From Flavobacteriaceae bacterium (GTDB lineage Bacteria; Bacteroidota; Bacteroidia; Flavobacteriales; Flavobacteriaceae), in assembly GCA_003533785.1 (NCBI GenBank), contig DQCR01000031.1, positions 17,045 through 81,044 of the forward strand: a DNA stretch of 64,000 nt, read 5' to 3'. Made by a program: the position numbers and the translations under genes. The notes under the pieces were generated by a model. The model had not been told where the DNA came from, made no database searches, and worked only from the letters and a program-made list of their open reading frames with translations. Below, one piece after another: positions 53,573 to 64,000 of this stretch (position 1 is its first letter; every line of letters starts with the position of its first letter).

Positions 53573-55867
53573 ATGAAACAATATCTACAAATTTTATTTG
53601 CTTGTAATCTACTTGTATTATTGTCCTCTTGTGGACCTAGATGGAGTGAAACCGATAAAGGGGATTACAACATTGTGGATAACAAAGGGGGTAAAACTTT
53701 AGGCTATTCATCCCATTCAGGAGTAACTCTTTTGGAAAAAAATGGTTATGCATTTAAAGACTTAAATAAAAATGGAGAAATTGACAAATATGAAGATTGG
53801 CGCTTGTCAAATGACCAAAGAGCCAAAGACTTAGCTCATCAACTGACTATTGAAGAAATTGCAGGTTTAATGCTGTATTCTTCTCATCAATCCATTCCCT
53901 CTCGTCCAAGAGGTTATTTTGCTGGCACTTATAATGGAAAGCCTTATACCGAAGGTGAAACAGAACCAAGTGATTTGACAGATCAACAAATGAAATTTTT
54001 AAAGGAAGATAACCTTCGACATATTTTATTGACTTCTGTCAAAACTCCTGTTATTGCAGCTCAGTGGTCAAACAAGACACAAGCCTTTTGTGAAAGCATC
54101 GGAAAAGGTATTCCTGCCAACAATAGTTCAGATCCTAGACACGGCACCACAGCTCGAGCGGTCTATGATGCAGCAGCGGGGGGCCAAATTTCTATGTGGC
54201 CAAGCTCAATAGGCATGGCCGCTACATTTAACCCCAATTTAGTGAAAGAATTTGGTCAAACTGCAGCCTCAGAATATCGCGCTTTGGGTATCACTACAGC
54301 GCTTTCACCTCAAGTAGATATTGCTACAGATCCTCGGTGGATGCGTTTTAAAGGTACTTTTGGGGAAAGCCCAAAATTGGCTGCCGCGATGGCTAAGGCC
54401 TATTGCGATGGTTTTCAATCGGATGAATGGGGAATGAAGAGTGTAAATGCGATGGTGAAGCATTGGCCAGGTGGTGGTTCTGGCGAAGGAGGTCGAGATG
54501 CACATTATGGTATTGGGAAATATGCGGTTTATCCCGGAAATAACTTTGACGACCACTTAGTGCCCTTTTTAGAAGGTGCTTTTGATTTGGATGGAGAAAC
54601 GCAAATGGCTTCTGCGGTGATGCCTTATTACACCATTTCGTGGAACCAAGATCAAAACAGCGAACAGGTCGGCAATACATTTAGCCGTTACCTCATCACC
54701 GATCTATTACGAAATAAATATGGTTATGATGGTGTAGTCTGTACCGATTGGGGGGCTACAAGAGACCATACTGCTATGGATGCTTTTATCGATGGAAAAC
54801 CCTGGGGGATTGAAGAATTGTCTATTGTGGATAGACATTATAAAGTACTGATGGTAGGTGCTGATCAGTTTGGGGGAAATAATGATGCAAAGCCCATTAT
54901 TGCTGCTTACGAAAAAGGAGTAAAAGAACTTGGAGAGGATAAAATGCGTGCTAGAATGGAACAATCTGCTGTTCGTTTGTTGCGAAATATATTTAGAACA
55001 GGTTTGTTTGAAAATCCATATTTGGATCTAGAAAAGACTAAATCTATTGTTGGGCATTCCGATAAAATGACAGCAGGTTATGAAGCCCAATTGCAATCGA
55101 TAGTTTTAGTAAAAAACCAACACAAAACTCTACCCCTAAAAGATAAGAAAAAGGTGTACGTTCCAAAACGTTATACCCCAGCCAGTCGTAATTTTTTAGG
55201 GATGGAAACAGCGGCTTCTATGGATTTTCCCGTGAGTATGGATCTGGTGAAAAAATATTACACCGTTACGGAAAATCCTGACCAAGCCGATTTTGCTATA
55301 GTATTTATCCAAAATCCAGAAGCGACTATCGGATATGACAAAGCTGACCTTGCAAAAGGAGGAAATGGTTATTCTCCAATCAGTTTACAGTATAGAGATT
55401 ACACTGCAACGGATGCTCGTGATGTGAGTATCGCTGGTGGGGATCCTTTGGAAACCTTTGCCAATAGAACCTACAAAAACAAAACCACCAAAACAGCCAA
55501 CATCACCGATATGCAATTGGTATTGGATACAAAAACAAAAATGGGTGATAAACCTGTTATTGTATCTGTAACTACTACAAAACCTCTTGTATTCAATGAG
55601 TTTGAAGCTGCGGCATCCGCTATCCTTGTCAATTTTGGAGTTCAAGATCAAGCTGTTTTTGACCTTATTGCTGGAAAAGCAGAACCGTCCGCGCTACTTC
55701 CTATGCAAATGCCAATAAATATGAGTACAGTTGAAAAGCAGTTTGAAGATGTGCCTTTTGATATGGTAGTGCATAAAGATAGTGATGGAAATAAATATGA
55801 TTTTGGATTTGGCATGAATTGGAACGGTGTGATCACGGATGAGAGAGTAGGGAAATATGAAAAATAA
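53573..55867 (+). CDS. GH3-family glycosidase lipoprotein
   Basis: A 764-aa glycoside hydrolase of family 3, probably a beta-glucosidase or related exo-acting enzyme. The lipobox LLSSC puts the acylated Cys at residue 20. The (beta/alpha)8 domain has the substrate-binding VKHWPGGG (Lys296, His297) and the nucleophile Asp392 in GVVCTDWGA. The alpha/beta sandwich follows (SIVLVKNQHKTLPLKD, about 500-600). It lacks a terminal FnIII domain. A calcium-like DLNKNGEIDKYEDW loop lies near 62-75. The acid/base Glu is not obvious. Unlike the core neighbours it is more A+T-rich and looks like an accessory carbohydrate gene; substrate unknown. Confidence 0.9.
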   Translation: MKQYLQILFACNLLVLLSSCGPRWSETDKGDYNIVDNKGGKTLGYSSHSGVTLLEKNGYAFKDLNKNGEIDKYEDWRLSNDQRAKDLAHQLTIEEIAGLMLYSSHQSIPSRPRGYFAGTYNGKPYTEGETEPSDLTDQQMKFLKEDNLRHILLTSVKTPVIAAQWSNKTQAFCESIGKGIPANNSSDPRHGTTARAVYDAAAGGQISMWPSSIGMAATFNPNLVKEFGQTAASEYRALGITTALSPQVDIATDPRWMRFKGTFGESPKLAAAMAKAYCDGFQSDEWGMKSVNAMVKHWPGGGSGEGGRDAHYGIGKYAVYPGNNFDDHLVPFLEGAFDLDGETQMASAVMPYYTISWNQDQNSEQVGNTFSRYLITDLLRNKYGYDGVVCTDWGATRDHTAMDAFIDGKPWGIEELSIVDRHYKVLMVGADQFGGNNDAKPIIAAYEKGVKELGEDKMRARMEQSAVRLLRNIFRTGLFENPYLDLEKTKSIVGHSDKMTAGYEAQLQSIVLVKNQHKTLPLKDKKKVYVPKRYTPASRNFLGMETAASMDFPVSMDLVKKYYTVTENPDQADFAIVFIQNPEATIGYDKADLAKGGNGYSPISLQYRDYTATDARDVSIAGGDPLETFANRTYKNKTTKTANITDMQLVLDTKTKMGDKPVIVSVTTTKPLVFNEFEAAASAILVNFGVQDQAVFDLIAGKAEPSALLPMQMPINMSTVEKQFEDVPFDMVVHKDSDGNKYDFGFGMNWNGVITDERVGKYEK

Positions 55868-56327
55868 ACACCTTGCACAGTATAATATAATTAGATTAAA
55901 AGACGATCTAAATTCACCAATAGTGAAAGAATTTAAAGACTTTCTGGCTCCAGTTAACTTATTAGCGGAGGAGAGTAGTGGATTTATTTGGAGACTCAAA
56001 GATGAAAGCGGTCATAGCGCAACTGATTTAGAAACTCCTTATGAAGACAAACTCATTTTTGTAAATATGTCTGTTTGGGAAAATTATGAATTCCTGAAAG
56101 CGTATACCTACCAAACTGTTCATCGTTATTTTCTAAAAAATAGAAAAAAATGGTCAAACGAAATAGAAGGACATAGTGCTGTGCTGTGGTATATAGAAGA
56201 AGGGGAAATCCCTACCCTAGCTGAGGCTGAAGAAAAATTGGATTTGCTCAAACGGAAGGGATCAAGTCCAATAGCATTTAGCATGTCAGAAGTATATGAT
56301 ATATGGGGACAGAAACGAGAAGAATAA
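55857..56327 (+). CDS. DUF3291 domain protein
   Basis: A 156-aa soluble protein of the DUF3291 family, related by fold to antibiotic-biosynthesis-monooxygenase-like ferredoxin-type domains. Visible are HLAQYNIIRLKDDLNSP at the start, VNMSVWENYEFLKAY, HRYFLKNRKKW and a closing LAEAEEKLDLLKRKGSSPIA. The role is unknown. It overlaps the GH3 gene by 11 nt, so both are expressed together, but I know no functional link between the two families. Confidence 0.85.
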   Translation: MKNKHLAQYNIIRLKDDLNSPIVKEFKDFLAPVNLLAEESSGFIWRLKDESGHSATDLETPYEDKLIFVNMSVWENYEFLKAYTYQTVHRYFLKNRKKWSNEIEGHSAVLWYIEEGEIPTLAEAEEKLDLLKRKGSSPIAFSMSEVYDIWGQKREE

Positions 56328-56667
56328 CACTTCTAATAGGAGGTGAAAATGCATTAAAAACGAATTTTACACTAGGCGTTGTAATCAATTTCAATAAAAA
56401 AATCCCAGTACCTTCGCTAAAGCATCATTGCAGTATAGAATTATTCTACTTTCCGTTTCTTTTTTAGTTTGAAAGTAACCCCAATGTCTACGCCCTTTTC
56501 TTATGATCAACCTACGACTGGTTTTCAGTGTTTTTAAGTACCACGCTAATGGATAGGCCTCTCCAGTTTTCCATTGGTTGGTTTATTTTTACTACACCTA
56601 CTTTAATTCATAACTAGCAGGATAAAACGCAACTATTACTAAGGAAAGAAACACCCACGGTTCAACC

Positions 56668-56769
56668 CTAATGTTGGAACTTTTTCAATGCCCTTTTGAT
56701 CAAATAATTAAAGAAAGAAATTGATAATAAGTACACCAAAGCTAATATGAATATTAAAGCCATAGTCAT
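56668..56769 (-). CDS. Possible 33-aa single-helix membrane peptide or gene remnant
   Basis: The short frame begins MTMALIFILALVYLLSISFF and ends in the basic tail LIKRALKKFQH. It has one transmembrane segment and a positive end. The frame is open a further 21 codons upstream without a start. The pattern resembles the last helix and tail of an ABC-type permease, or a stand-alone small membrane protein; neither can be shown here. Confidence 0.2.
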   Translation of the reverse strand: MTMALIFILALVYLLSISFFNYLIKRALKKFQH

Positions 56770-56903
56770 ATTAACAGAGTTGAAATATACACTAGTTGAA
56801 TTAAATTCATTCTTTGACTGACCAAACTGGCTTCACAGTAAAGTTGTTTACTGTCCCTTTAGAAAGATAATCCAAAAAAACGCCCTTGGTGTGTTAAATA
56901 AAA

Positions 56904-56930
56904 AAACCCTCAACTTTCGTTGAGGGATTT
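56904..56930 (-). terminator. Terminator of the rpoB-rpoC-DUF3467 operon
   Basis: An 8-bp perfect stem CCCTCAAC/GTTGAGGG with a 4-nt loop, flanked by A/T pairs. On the minus strand it is followed by a T-run and ends 4 nt after the DUF3467 stop. Confidence 0.9.
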
Positions 56931-56933
56931 GTA

Positions 56934-57242
56934 TTAGGCTTCCCCAGCCGGTCCAAAATTCATTGGAATAGGAGGCGGATCGTGGGTGTCGATCTCTCCG
57001 TGTTTGGCTTGGTACTTTTGAAGGTTCTCTGCTAGGGCCTTTTGAAAGCGCTTGGCGTGTTCGGGAGTGAGAATAATCCGAGATTGCACCTTGGCTTTGG
57101 GGGCTCCAGGCATCAAACTCACAAAATCCACTACAAACTCTGAAGGAGAATGATTGATGATTGCTAAATTAGAATAGCTCCCACTAGCCAGCGTTGCATC
57201 CAACTCAATATCAATCTGTTGTTCTTTTTTGTCTTCGGCCAT
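56934..57242 (-). CDS. DUF3467 protein
   Basis: A 102-aa soluble protein of the DUF3467 family. The body is a beta-rich core: IDIELDATLASGSYSNLAI, then NHSPSEFVVDFVSLMPGAPK and KVQSRIILTPEHAKRF. The tail is Pro-rich (DPPPIPMNFGP). The function is unknown. It starts 2 nt after rpoC and ends 4 nt before the operon terminator, a conserved place in Bacteroidota, so it is expressed with RNA polymerase; whether it binds the polymerase is untested. Confidence 0.88.
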   Translation of the reverse strand: MAEDKKEQQIDIELDATLASGSYSNLAIINHSPSEFVVDFVSLMPGAPKAKVQSRIILTPEHAKRFQKALAENLQKYQAKHGEIDTHDPPPIPMNFGPAGEA

Positions 57243-57244
57243 GA

Positions 57245-60200
57245 CTATTCTTCAACTGGGATTTCTTCTTGCTGATCGATCAATAAACTCTTGTATTCGT
57301 CCTTGGAACCCACAATGGTATTATTGTATACGCGAAGTCCCGTTCCGGCTGGGATTTTATGTCCAACAATTACATTCTCTTTCAAGCCATTGAGGTGATC
57401 TTCCTTGGCATTGACCGCCGCTTCATTGAGGACCTTGGTCGTCTCTTGGAAGGAGGCTGCTGAGATAAAGGATTTCGTTTGTAACGATGCCCGAGTGATT
57501 CCTTGCAATTCTGGAGTAGCAGTTGCCGGTGAAGCATCCCGAGCTACAACAAGAGCTTTGTCTTCACGCTTGAGCAGGGAGTTTTCATCTCGCAGCTCAC
57601 GCGCTGTAATCATTTGTCCTTGCTTTAAGTTTTCACTAGCACCAACTTCTTCAACCACTTTCTTGCCATACAAGCTATCGTTTTCAATGATAAAGTCCGT
57701 CTTATAGACCAACTGGCCTTCGAGGAAGATCGAATCTCCCGGATCTTGTACTTTCACTTTACGCATCATTTGACGGACAACCACTTCGAAGTGCTTGTCG
57801 TTGATTTTCACTCCTTGGAGGCGATAGACCTCTTGGACTTCATTCACCAGATACTGCTGTACAGCAGAGGGACCTTTTATTTTTAGAATATCGGTAGGCG
57901 TAATGGATCCATCCGAAAGAGGCATCCCCGCTTTAACAAAGTCGTTTTCCTGAACCAAAATTTGATTCGATAACTTGACTAAGTATTTCTTGATATCTCC
58001 AAATTTGGACTCCACGATGATCTCCCGATTCCCTCGCTTGATTTTTCCAAAAGAGACGACTCCGTCAATTTCAGAAACTACCGCGGGATTGGAAGGATTT
58101 CGAGCTTCAAAGAGCTCAGTCACTCTGGGTAGACCTCCAGTAATGTCACCCGACTTGGCTGATTTTCTGGGGATTTTGACTAGTGTTTTACCTTCTTTGA
58201 TTTTTTCTCCGTCGTCCACGATCAAGTGGGCACCCACGGGAAGGTTGTACGAACGCAGCGTCGTTCCCTTACTATCGACAATCAGCAGCGTAGGGATGAG
58301 TTTCTTATTACGAGACTCAGAAATAACCTTCTCCTGGAATCCAGTTTGTTCGTCAATTTCGACCTGATAGGTGACTCCTTGCTCGATGTTTTCAAATACG
58401 ATTTTTCCAGAAAATTCAGATACAATAACTCCATTGAATGGATCCCACTGACAGATCAAATCACCTTCATTGAGCTTAGCTCCATTTTTGATTTTGATAG
58501 TAGAACCGTAAGGAATATTATTGGTGCTCAATACGTTTTTGGTTTTAGTATCCAACAATTTTATTTCCGTGGTTCGTGAAATCACAATTTCAGCAGCATT
58601 ACCATCCGTATCCAAACCGTTTACGGTTTTTAGATCTTCAATTTCGGCAACCCCTTTGAATTTGGATACCAATGAGTTTTCTTCGGAAATGTTTCCAGCC
58701 ACTCCACCAACGTGGAAGGTTCTGAGAGTCAACTGAGTTCCAGGTTCTCCGATCGATTGTGCGGCAACAACTCCAACAGCTTCTCCTTTCTGAACCATTT
58801 TATTGGTCGCTAGATTGCGCCCGTAGCATTTCACACATATCCCGTCGGGAGCTTCACAGGTAAGCGGTGAACGAACCTCAACGGAGTCAATGGGCGAAGC
58901 CGTTATTTTGTCGACTATATCGTCTTTGATTTCCTCACCTGCAGCAATGATAGTTTCATTGGTACTGGGGTCCACTACATCGTGAAGCGCTACCCTTCCA
59001 AGAATTCGTTCACCAAGAGACTCAACAATTTCTTCGTTTTTCTTCAAGGCAGATACATTGATTCCCCGTAGGGTATTACAGTCTTCGATATTGATGATAG
59101 CATCTTGAGACACATCCACGAGTCGACGGGTCAAGTACCCTGCATCGGCTGTTTTAAGAGCCGTATCTGCAAGTCCTTTTCGAGCACCGTGTGTGGAGAT
59201 AAAGTATTCCAAAATGGACAGTCCTTCTTTAAAGTTGGACAGAATCGGGTTTTCGATGATCTCGCCACCACCTACATTGGATTTCTTGGGCTTAGCCATC
59301 AATCCGCGCATTCCGGTCAGCTGTCGGATTTGTTCTTTGGAGCCTCGTGCTCCCGAATCCAACATCATAAATACCGAATTGAATCCTTGTTGGTCTTCGC
59401 TAATATTTTTCATCGCGAGTTCCGTCAAAGTGGCATTGGCTGACGTCCATACATCAATCACCTGATTGTATCTTTCATTGTTGGTAATCAATCCCATGTT
59501 GTAGTTGGCCATAATGCCTTCAACTTGCTTGTTCGCATCTACTATCATTTGCTCTTTCTTGGGGGGAATGATAATGTCTCCTAAACTGAAAGACAATCCA
59601 CCTTTAAAGGCAAACCCATAGCCCATGTCCTTGATTTTATCAAGGAAATCGGCGGTTTCAGGAACACTAGTCACTTTCAAAATATCTCCAATAATTTCAC
59701 GAAGGTTTTTCTTGGTCAATACTTCATTGATATAACCGGCTTTTTCGGGTACTACCTCGTTAAAGAGAACCCGACCTACAGTAGATTCGATCAATTGATA
59801 TTCTAGCTCGCCTTGCGCATTGAAATCCTTGGCTCGGATTTTGACAATCGCATTAAGGTCTACACGTCCGTCATTCAATGCAATATGCACTTCCTCCGCA
59901 GAGTAGAATACCAATCCTTCGCCTTTGACAGGATGCTCCTTAGTTGCCTTACGGGCTTTGGTCATGTAGTACAAGCCCAAAACCATGTCTTGAGAAGGTA
60001 CAGTGATCGGCGAACCGTTGGCGGGATTCAAAATATTGTGCGAGGCTAACATCAACAACTGTGATTCCAAAATCGCTTCAGGTCCTAAAGGCAGGTGAAC
60101 TGCCATTTGATCTCCATCGAAGTCGGCATTAAATGCTGTACAAACAAGGGGGTGCAATTGAATGGCTTTCCCTTCGATCAGCTTGGGTTGAAAGGCCTGA

Positions 60201-61552
60201 ATTCCCAAACGGTGGAGCGTGGGAGCCCGGTTCAATAGGACTGGGTGACCTTTCAATACATTTTCTAAAATATCCCAAACAACCGGCTCTTTTCGATCAA
60301 TAATTTTCTTGGCAGATTTTACCGTTTTAACAATCCCTCTTTCGATGAGTTTACGAATGATAAAAGGCTTGTAGAGCTCGGCTGCCATTCCTTTGGGCAA
60401 ACCACACTCATAGAGTTTCAGCTCTGGCCCAACAACAATTACAGAACGAGCAGAATAGTCCACCCTTTTTCCTAATAAGTTTTGACGGAAACGCCCTTGC
60501 TTTCCTTTCAGTGAGTCTGAGAGCGATTTTAAAGGACGGTTGGATTCCGTTTTAACTGCAGAGGATTTACGTGTGTTATCAAACAAAGAGTCCACAGACT
60601 CTTGCAGCATTCGCTTTTCGTTTCTTAGAATAACCTCAGGGGCTTTTATTTCTACCAAACGCTTCAATCGGTTGTTTCGAATGATTACCCGACGATACAA
60701 ATCATTTAAATCTGAAGTGGCAAAACGCCCTCCATCAAGCGGAACCAGTGGACGCAACTCTGGAGGAATCACAGGGATCACCTTCATAATCATCCACTCA
60801 GGTAAATTCTCTGAGCGCTCATTGGCATCCCGAAAAGCTTCCACGACTTGGAGGCGTTTGAGTGCTTCCGTTTTTCTTTGCTTAGACGTTTCGTTATTGG
60901 CTTTGTGACGCAATTCGTAGGAAAGCTCGTTCAAATCGATTCGTCCCAATAATTCTATCAAACAGTCGGCACCCATTTTAGCGATGAACTTATCGGGATC
61001 AGTGTCATCCAAATATTGGTTTTCTGCTGGAAGTGCATCCATGATATTGAGATACTCTTCTTCGGTGAGAAAATCCATCTTTTGAACAGCTTCCCCTTCT
61101 TCGTTTTTAGCAATCCCCGGTTGAATAACGACATAACGCTCATAATAGATAATCATATCGAGTTTTTTGGAGGGTAACCCAAGTAAGTAACCGATTTTAT
61201 TGGGCAGCGAACGGAAGTACCAAATATGCGCTACAGGAACTACCAAGTTGATGTGTCCCACGCGATCGCGCCGTACTTTCTTCTCTGTTACCTCTACCCC
61301 ACAACGGTCACATACAATTCCTTTATAACGAATTCGTTTGTATTTTCCACAGGCACATTCGAAGTCTTTGACCGGGCCAAAAATACGTTCACAGAACAAT
61401 CCATCCCGTTCGGGTTTGTGTGTTCGGTAGTTGATGGTCTCGGGTTTGAGAACTTCCCCTCTTGATTTGTTAAGAATCACTTCGGGAGAAGCCAATCCAA
61501 TGGATATTTTGTTGAATTTTTTTTGGGTAATGGGTTCGTTTGTTCTAGCCAT
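57245..61552 (-). CDS. rpoC: RNA polymerase subunit beta-prime
   Basis: The 1435-aa catalytic beta-prime subunit. The N-terminal zinc ribbon is [19 protein letters not shown] (Cys66, 68, 81, 84). The active-site NADFDGD carries the three Mg-binding Asp 477, 479 and 481. The second zinc site is in the region after [17 protein letters not shown] near residue 905. The bridge-helix and trigger-loop segments ([37 protein letters not shown]) are intact. The C-terminal tail is acidic. It follows rpoB by 30 nt and precedes DUF3467 by 2 nt. Confidence 0.99.
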   Translation of the reverse strand: MARTNEPITQKKFNKISIGLASPEVILNKSRGEVLKPETINYRTHKPERDGLFCERIFGPVKDFECACGKYKRIRYKGIVCDRCGVEVTEKKVRRDRVGHINLVVPVAHIWYFRSLPNKIGYLLGLPSKKLDMIIYYERYVVIQPGIAKNEEGEAVQKMDFLTEEEYLNIMDALPAENQYLDDTDPDKFIAKMGADCLIELLGRIDLNELSYELRHKANNETSKQRKTEALKRLQVVEAFRDANERSENLPEWMIMKVIPVIPPELRPLVPLDGGRFATSDLNDLYRRVIIRNNRLKRLVEIKAPEVILRNEKRMLQESVDSLFDNTRKSSAVKTESNRPLKSLSDSLKGKQGRFRQNLLGKRVDYSARSVIVVGPELKLYECGLPKGMAAELYKPFIIRKLIERGIVKTVKSAKKIIDRKEPVVWDILENVLKGHPVLLNRAPTLHRLGIQAFQPKLIEGKAIQLHPLVCTAFNADFDGDQMAVHLPLGPEAILESQLLMLASHNILNPANGSPITVPSQDMVLGLYYMTKARKATKEHPVKGEGLVFYSAEEVHIALNDGRVDLNAIVKIRAKDFNAQGELEYQLIESTVGRVLFNEVVPEKAGYINEVLTKKNLREIIGDILKVTSVPETADFLDKIKDMGYGFAFKGGLSFSLGDIIIPPKKEQMIVDANKQVEGIMANYNMGLITNNERYNQVIDVWTSANATLTELAMKNISEDQQGFNSVFMMLDSGARGSKEQIRQLTGMRGLMAKPKKSNVGGGEIIENPILSNFKEGLSILEYFISTHGARKGLADTALKTADAGYLTRRLVDVSQDAIINIEDCNTLRGINVSALKKNEEIVESLGERILGRVALHDVVDPSTNETIIAAGEEIKDDIVDKITASPIDSVEVRSPLTCEAPDGICVKCYGRNLATNKMVQKGEAVGVVAAQSIGEPGTQLTLRTFHVGGVAGNISEENSLVSKFKGVAEIEDLKTVNGLDTDGNAAEIVISRTTEIKLLDTKTKNVLSTNNIPYGSTIKIKNGAKLNEGDLICQWDPFNGVIVSEFSGKIVFENIEQGVTYQVEIDEQTGFQEKVISESRNKKLIPTLLIVDSKGTTLRSYNLPVGAHLIVDDGEKIKEGKTLVKIPRKSAKSGDITGGLPRVTELFEARNPSNPAVVSEIDGVVSFGKIKRGNREIIVESKFGDIKKYLVKLSNQILVQENDFVKAGMPLSDGSITPTDILKIKGPSAVQQYLVNEVQEVYRLQGVKINDKHFEVVVRQMMRKVKVQDPGDSIFLEGQLVYKTDFIIENDSLYGKKVVEEVGASENLKQGQMITARELRDENSLLKREDKALVVARDASPATATPELQGITRASLQTKSFISAASFQETTKVLNEAAVNAKEDHLNGLKENVIVGHKIPAGTGLRVYNNTIVGSKDEYKSLLIDQQEEIPVEE

Positions 61553-61582
61553 TTTTTTATGATACGATGTTATAACAATTTT

Positions 61583-64000
61583 TTATTCTTCCAGTCGAAT
61601 GTCCAGTCCAAGACCATTCAATTCATGCATTAAGACGTTAAACGACTCTGGTAGTCCAGGTTCTGGGAGGGTATCTCCCTTAACAATAGACTCATACGTT
61701 TTGGCACGTCCAATCACATCATCGGATTTGACGGTCAAAATTTCTTGAAGCGTACTGGAAGCACCATAGGCTTCTAGGGCCCACACTTCCATTTCTCCAA
61801 ATCGTTGTCCTCCAAACTGCGCTTTTCCTCCGAGAGGCTGTTGCGTAATCAAGGAGTAGGGGCCTATCGATCGAGAGTGCATCTTATCGTCTACCATATG
61901 CCCCAGCTTGAGCATATAAATGACTCCTACTGTTGCTGGTTGGTCAAAGCGTTCTCCCGTTCCTCCGTCGTACAAATAAGTATGTCCAAATCGTGGAACA
62001 TTCGCTTCGTCTGTCAACGCATTGATTTCATCTAAACTGGCTCCATCGAAAATGGGGGTGGCAAATTTTTTATCAAGATTTTGCCCCGCCCAGCCGAGTA
62101 CCGTTTCGTATATCTGTCCAATATTCATTCGAGAAGGCACTCCAAGTGGATTCAATACAATATCCACAGGTGTTCCATCTTCTAAGAAAGGCATTTCTTC
62201 TTCACGGACGATTCGGGCCACGATGCCTTTGTTACCGTGGCGGCCTGCCATCTTGTCTCCTACTTTAAGTTTGCGTTTTTTGGCAATGTATACTTTGGCC
62301 AATTTTTTGATCCCCGCCGGCAATTCGTCCCCAACGCTTATGGTGAAATTCTCACGTCGCAAGGCGCCTTGAAGATCGTTCTCTTTGATTTTATAATTGT
62401 GAATCAAGTCATTGATTAACTTATTCGTCTCTTTTGCTGTAGCCCAAGTACCTTGTGTTAGGTGCGTGTAATCCTCCACAGCATTGAGCATTTTTAAAGT
62501 GAACTTTTTTCCCTTTGGCAATACTTCTTCTCCCAAATCGTTTTGGACACCCTGACAGGTTTTCCCATTTAAAATGGAGAATAATTTTTCGACCAAGACC
62601 GATTTAAGTTCTACAAATTTCAACTCATAGGCTGCTTCCAAAGCTTCCAATTCTTGCTTGTCTTGGTTGCGCTTTCTTTTGTCCTTTATGGAACGTGTAA
62701 ACAGTTTTTTGTCGATGACCACTCCGTGAAGAGAAGGCGGTGCTTTGAAAGATGCATCTTTAACATCACCAGCCTTGTCTCCAAAAATCGCTCGAAGGAG
62801 TTTTTCTTCTGGTGTTGGGTCCGATTCTCCCTTGGGGGTAATCTTACCAATCAAAATATCCCCTGGATTCACTTCGGCTCCAATTCGAATCATCCCGTTT
62901 TCATCCAAATCTTTTGTAGCTTCTTCGCTCACATTGGGGATGTCGTCAGTTAATTCTTCGGTACCTAATTTGGTGTCCCGTACGTCTAAAGAATACTCGT
63001 CAATATGAATGGACGTAAAGATATCTTCACGAACAACCTTTTCGGAGATTACGATGGCATCCTCAAAGTTGTATCCTTTCCAAGGCATGAAAGCCACTTT
63101 CATGTTTCTCCCTAAGGCCAATTCACCTTTCTGGGTGGCATACCCTTGAGAAAGTACTTGCCCTTTTGTGACCCGATCCCCTTTTTTGACAATGGGTTTC
63201 AAATTGATACAAGTTCCTTGGTTTGTTTTTCGGAATTTGATTAGGTTGTAGGTTTTGGTATCGCTCTCAAAACGAATCAGTTTTTGTTCGTCATCCAGAT
63301 CGTATTTGATCGTTATTTGGTTTGCATCGACATATTCAACTACTCCGTCACCTTCTGCATTGATGAGTACTCTGGAATCAGAAGCGACTTGTCTTTCCAA
63401 TCCTGTTCCCACGATGGGTGATTCGGGACGTAATAGAGGAACCGCCTGACGCATCATGTTTGATCCCATTAAAGCTCGGTTCGCATCGTCGTGTTCTAAG
63501 AATGGAATCAAGGAGGCCGAGATGGATGCGATTTGATTCGGTGCTACATCGGTATAGTTGATCTGATCGGGAGTCACCACAGGAAAATCGGCCTGATCTC
63601 TGGCAATCACTCGCGCATCTTGAATTTGTCCTTTGGCGTCGACCGAAACAGTTGATTGAGCAATGAGCTTATTTTCTTCTTCCTCAGCACTGAGATAGAT
63701 GGTATTTTTAAGATCTACTTTTCCATCCTCAACTTTACGATAGGGCGTCTCAATAAATCCAAGGTTATTCACTTTTGCAAAAACGCCAAGAGAAGAAATC
63801 AATCCAATATTTGGCCCTTCTGGGGTTTCAATCGGACACAAGCGTCCGTAGTGAGTATAATGAACGTCACGAACTTCGAAGCCTGCTCTTTCTCTTGATA
63901 ATCCTCCAGGCCCCAAAGCTGATAAACGTCGCTTGTGTGTGATTTCAGCTAATGGATTTGTTTGATCCATAAACTGTGAGAGTTGGTTTGTACCAAAAAA
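61583..64000 (-). CDS. rpoB: RNA polymerase subunit beta, C-terminal part
   Basis: The frame stays open to the right edge, so the N-terminus lies outside and the Met at 63970 is internal. The visible 805 residues hold the rifampicin-pocket region ([20 protein letters not shown], then [18 protein letters not shown]). Further on come [20 protein letters not shown], the [12 protein letters not shown] active-site segment and the C-terminal clamp ([20 protein letters not shown]). The Asp and His positions of the rif region are the ordinary ones, giving no sign of resistance. It ends 30 nt before rpoC. Confidence 0.98.
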   Translation of the reverse strand, partial: FFGTNQLSQFMDQTNPLAEITHKRRLSALGPGGLSRERAGFEVRDVHYTHYGRLCPIETPEGPNIGLISSLGVFAKVNNLGFIETPYRKVEDGKVDLKNTIYLSAEEEENKLIAQSTVSVDAKGQIQDARVIARDQADFPVVTPDQINYTDVAPNQIASISASLIPFLEHDDANRALMGSNMMRQAVPLLRPESPIVGTGLERQVASDSRVLINAEGDGVVEYVDANQITIKYDLDDEQKLIRFESDTKTYNLIKFRKTNQGTCINLKPIVKKGDRVTKGQVLSQGYATQKGELALGRNMKVAFMPWKGYNFEDAIVISEKVVREDIFTSIHIDEYSLDVRDTKLGTEELTDDIPNVSEEATKDLDENGMIRIGAEVNPGDILIGKITPKGESDPTPEEKLLRAIFGDKAGDVKDASFKAPPSLHGVVIDKKLFTRSIKDKRKRNQDKQELEALEAAYELKFVELKSVLVEKLFSILNGKTCQGVQNDLGEEVLPKGKKFTLKMLNAVEDYTHLTQGTWATAKETNKLINDLIHNYKIKENDLQGALRRENFTISVGDELPAGIKKLAKVYIAKKRKLKVGDKMAGRHGNKGIVARIVREEEMPFLEDGTPVDIVLNPLGVPSRMNIGQIYETVLGWAGQNLDKKFATPIFDGASLDEINALTDEANVPRFGHTYLYDGGTGERFDQPATVGVIYMLKLGHMVDDKMHSRSIGPYSLITQQPLGGKAQFGGQRFGEMEVWALEAYGASSTLQEILTVKSDDVIGRAKTYESIVKGDTLPEPGLPESFNVLMHELNGLGLDIRLEE

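Larger units (their letters stand above)
56328..56933. other. 606-bp gap without an intact gene
   Basis: This is the only gap over 300 nt in the window. No open frame with a usable start is longer than about 35 codons. On the minus strand I find three start-less open stretches. One is 56391-56582 (63 codons, with TGEAYPLAWYLKTLK and RKGRRHWGYFQTKK). One is 56668-56832 (54 codons, ending in a transmembrane-like segment). One is 56807-56893 (29 codons). They look like remains of decayed genes or chance frames. The rpoC-operon terminator lies at the right edge. I see no tRNA, no direct repeats and no insertion sequence. Confidence 0.6.

Noticed and set aside
56391-56582. A 63-codon minus-strand gene
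   Set aside because: It has no ATG, GTG or TTG at a plausible N-terminus and I recognise no family; kept only as a possible remnant in the gap entry.
57975-58367. 130-codon open frame antisense to rpoC
   Set aside because: It lies wholly inside rpoC on the other strand, shows no recognisable motif and is the usual mirror of a conserved coding frame.
61583-63970. rpoB starting at the Met at 63970
   Set aside because: The residues before it (FGTNQLSQF) are the normal RpoB sequence; the true start lies beyond the right edge.

Overview
The window is an ordinary-looking chromosomal core region of a member of the Bacteroidota, most likely a flavobacterium (Flavobacteriaceae-like; genus not determinable by eye). 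This rests on families largely confined to that group (DUF4295 beside rpmB-rpmG, DUF5606, DUF5916, DUF4369 and the TetR-AarF pair). It also rests on moderately low G+C, start codons without Shine-Dalgarno sequences, and repeated TAnnTTTG/TAnnTTTA motifs, the Bacteroidota -7 promoter element, just upstream of many starts. I count about 60 protein genes, two of them cut by the window edges (a DUF368 protein at the left, rpoB at the right). There are no rRNA or tRNA genes, CRISPR arrays or insertion sequences that I can see.

Layout. 1-3995 (+): two tandem DUF368 (PopT-type) membrane proteins, aroE and a DUF349-repeat protein. 3992-6188 (-): mazG, DUF5606, def, ruvX. 6271-7842: dapD facing a family 2-like glycosyltransferase. 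7931-11424 (+): a tightly overlapping row of a Sua5/YrdC protein, a CCA-adding-type nucleotidyltransferase, heme A synthase and a pRiA4b ORF-3-family protein. 11421-15259: an unrecognised 354-aa protein (-), a GNAT acetyltransferase and uvrB (+), ending in a bidirectional terminator shared with hsp20. 15838-18423: sucC and lysA, divergent. 18420-32429 (-): a nitronate-monooxygenase-like flavoprotein, mnmA, yidC, pyrG, a LysM plus PBP1-fold lipid-free envelope protein, guaA, bshC, rimO, an alpha/beta hydrolase and ftsY. 32489-37814 (-): DUF4295, rpmG, rpmB, cinA, a fumarylacetoacetase-family enzyme, a DEDDh exonuclease, a lipoamide acyltransferase E2 and recR. 37875-42739: a sodium:solute symporter (+), then a CoA-binding protein, fabH, an AarF/UbiB kinase and a TetR-like protein (-). 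42887-46303 (+): htpG, a small membrane protein, a methyltransferase and an AlkB-like dioxygenase. 46296-51810: S1/P1 nuclease, DUF5916, DUF4369 lipoprotein, a small conserved-looking protein, bcp, queD and idi. 51907-56327 (+): prfC, a lipoprotein GH3 glycosidase and DUF3291. 56934-64000 (-): DUF3467, rpoC and rpoB.

Functionally the window is dominated by information processing (RNA polymerase, release factor, tRNA modification, ribosomal proteins, DNA repair), envelope biogenesis (YidC, FtsY, DUF368, LysM protein, FabH) and central metabolism (aromatic, lysine, GTP/CTP, TCA, branched-chain acids, isoprenoids, bacillithiol). I found no convincing new multi-gene system. The points most worth a second look are a set of promoters whose -7 box lies only 3-4 nt from the start codon (predicting leaderless mRNAs), the LysM x3 plus PBP1-fold protein, the 354-aa orphan, the TetR/AarF pair with altered motifs, and the 606-bp gene-poor gap at 56.3-56.9 kb, which looks like the scar of lost genes next to an accessory GH3-DUF3291 pair.
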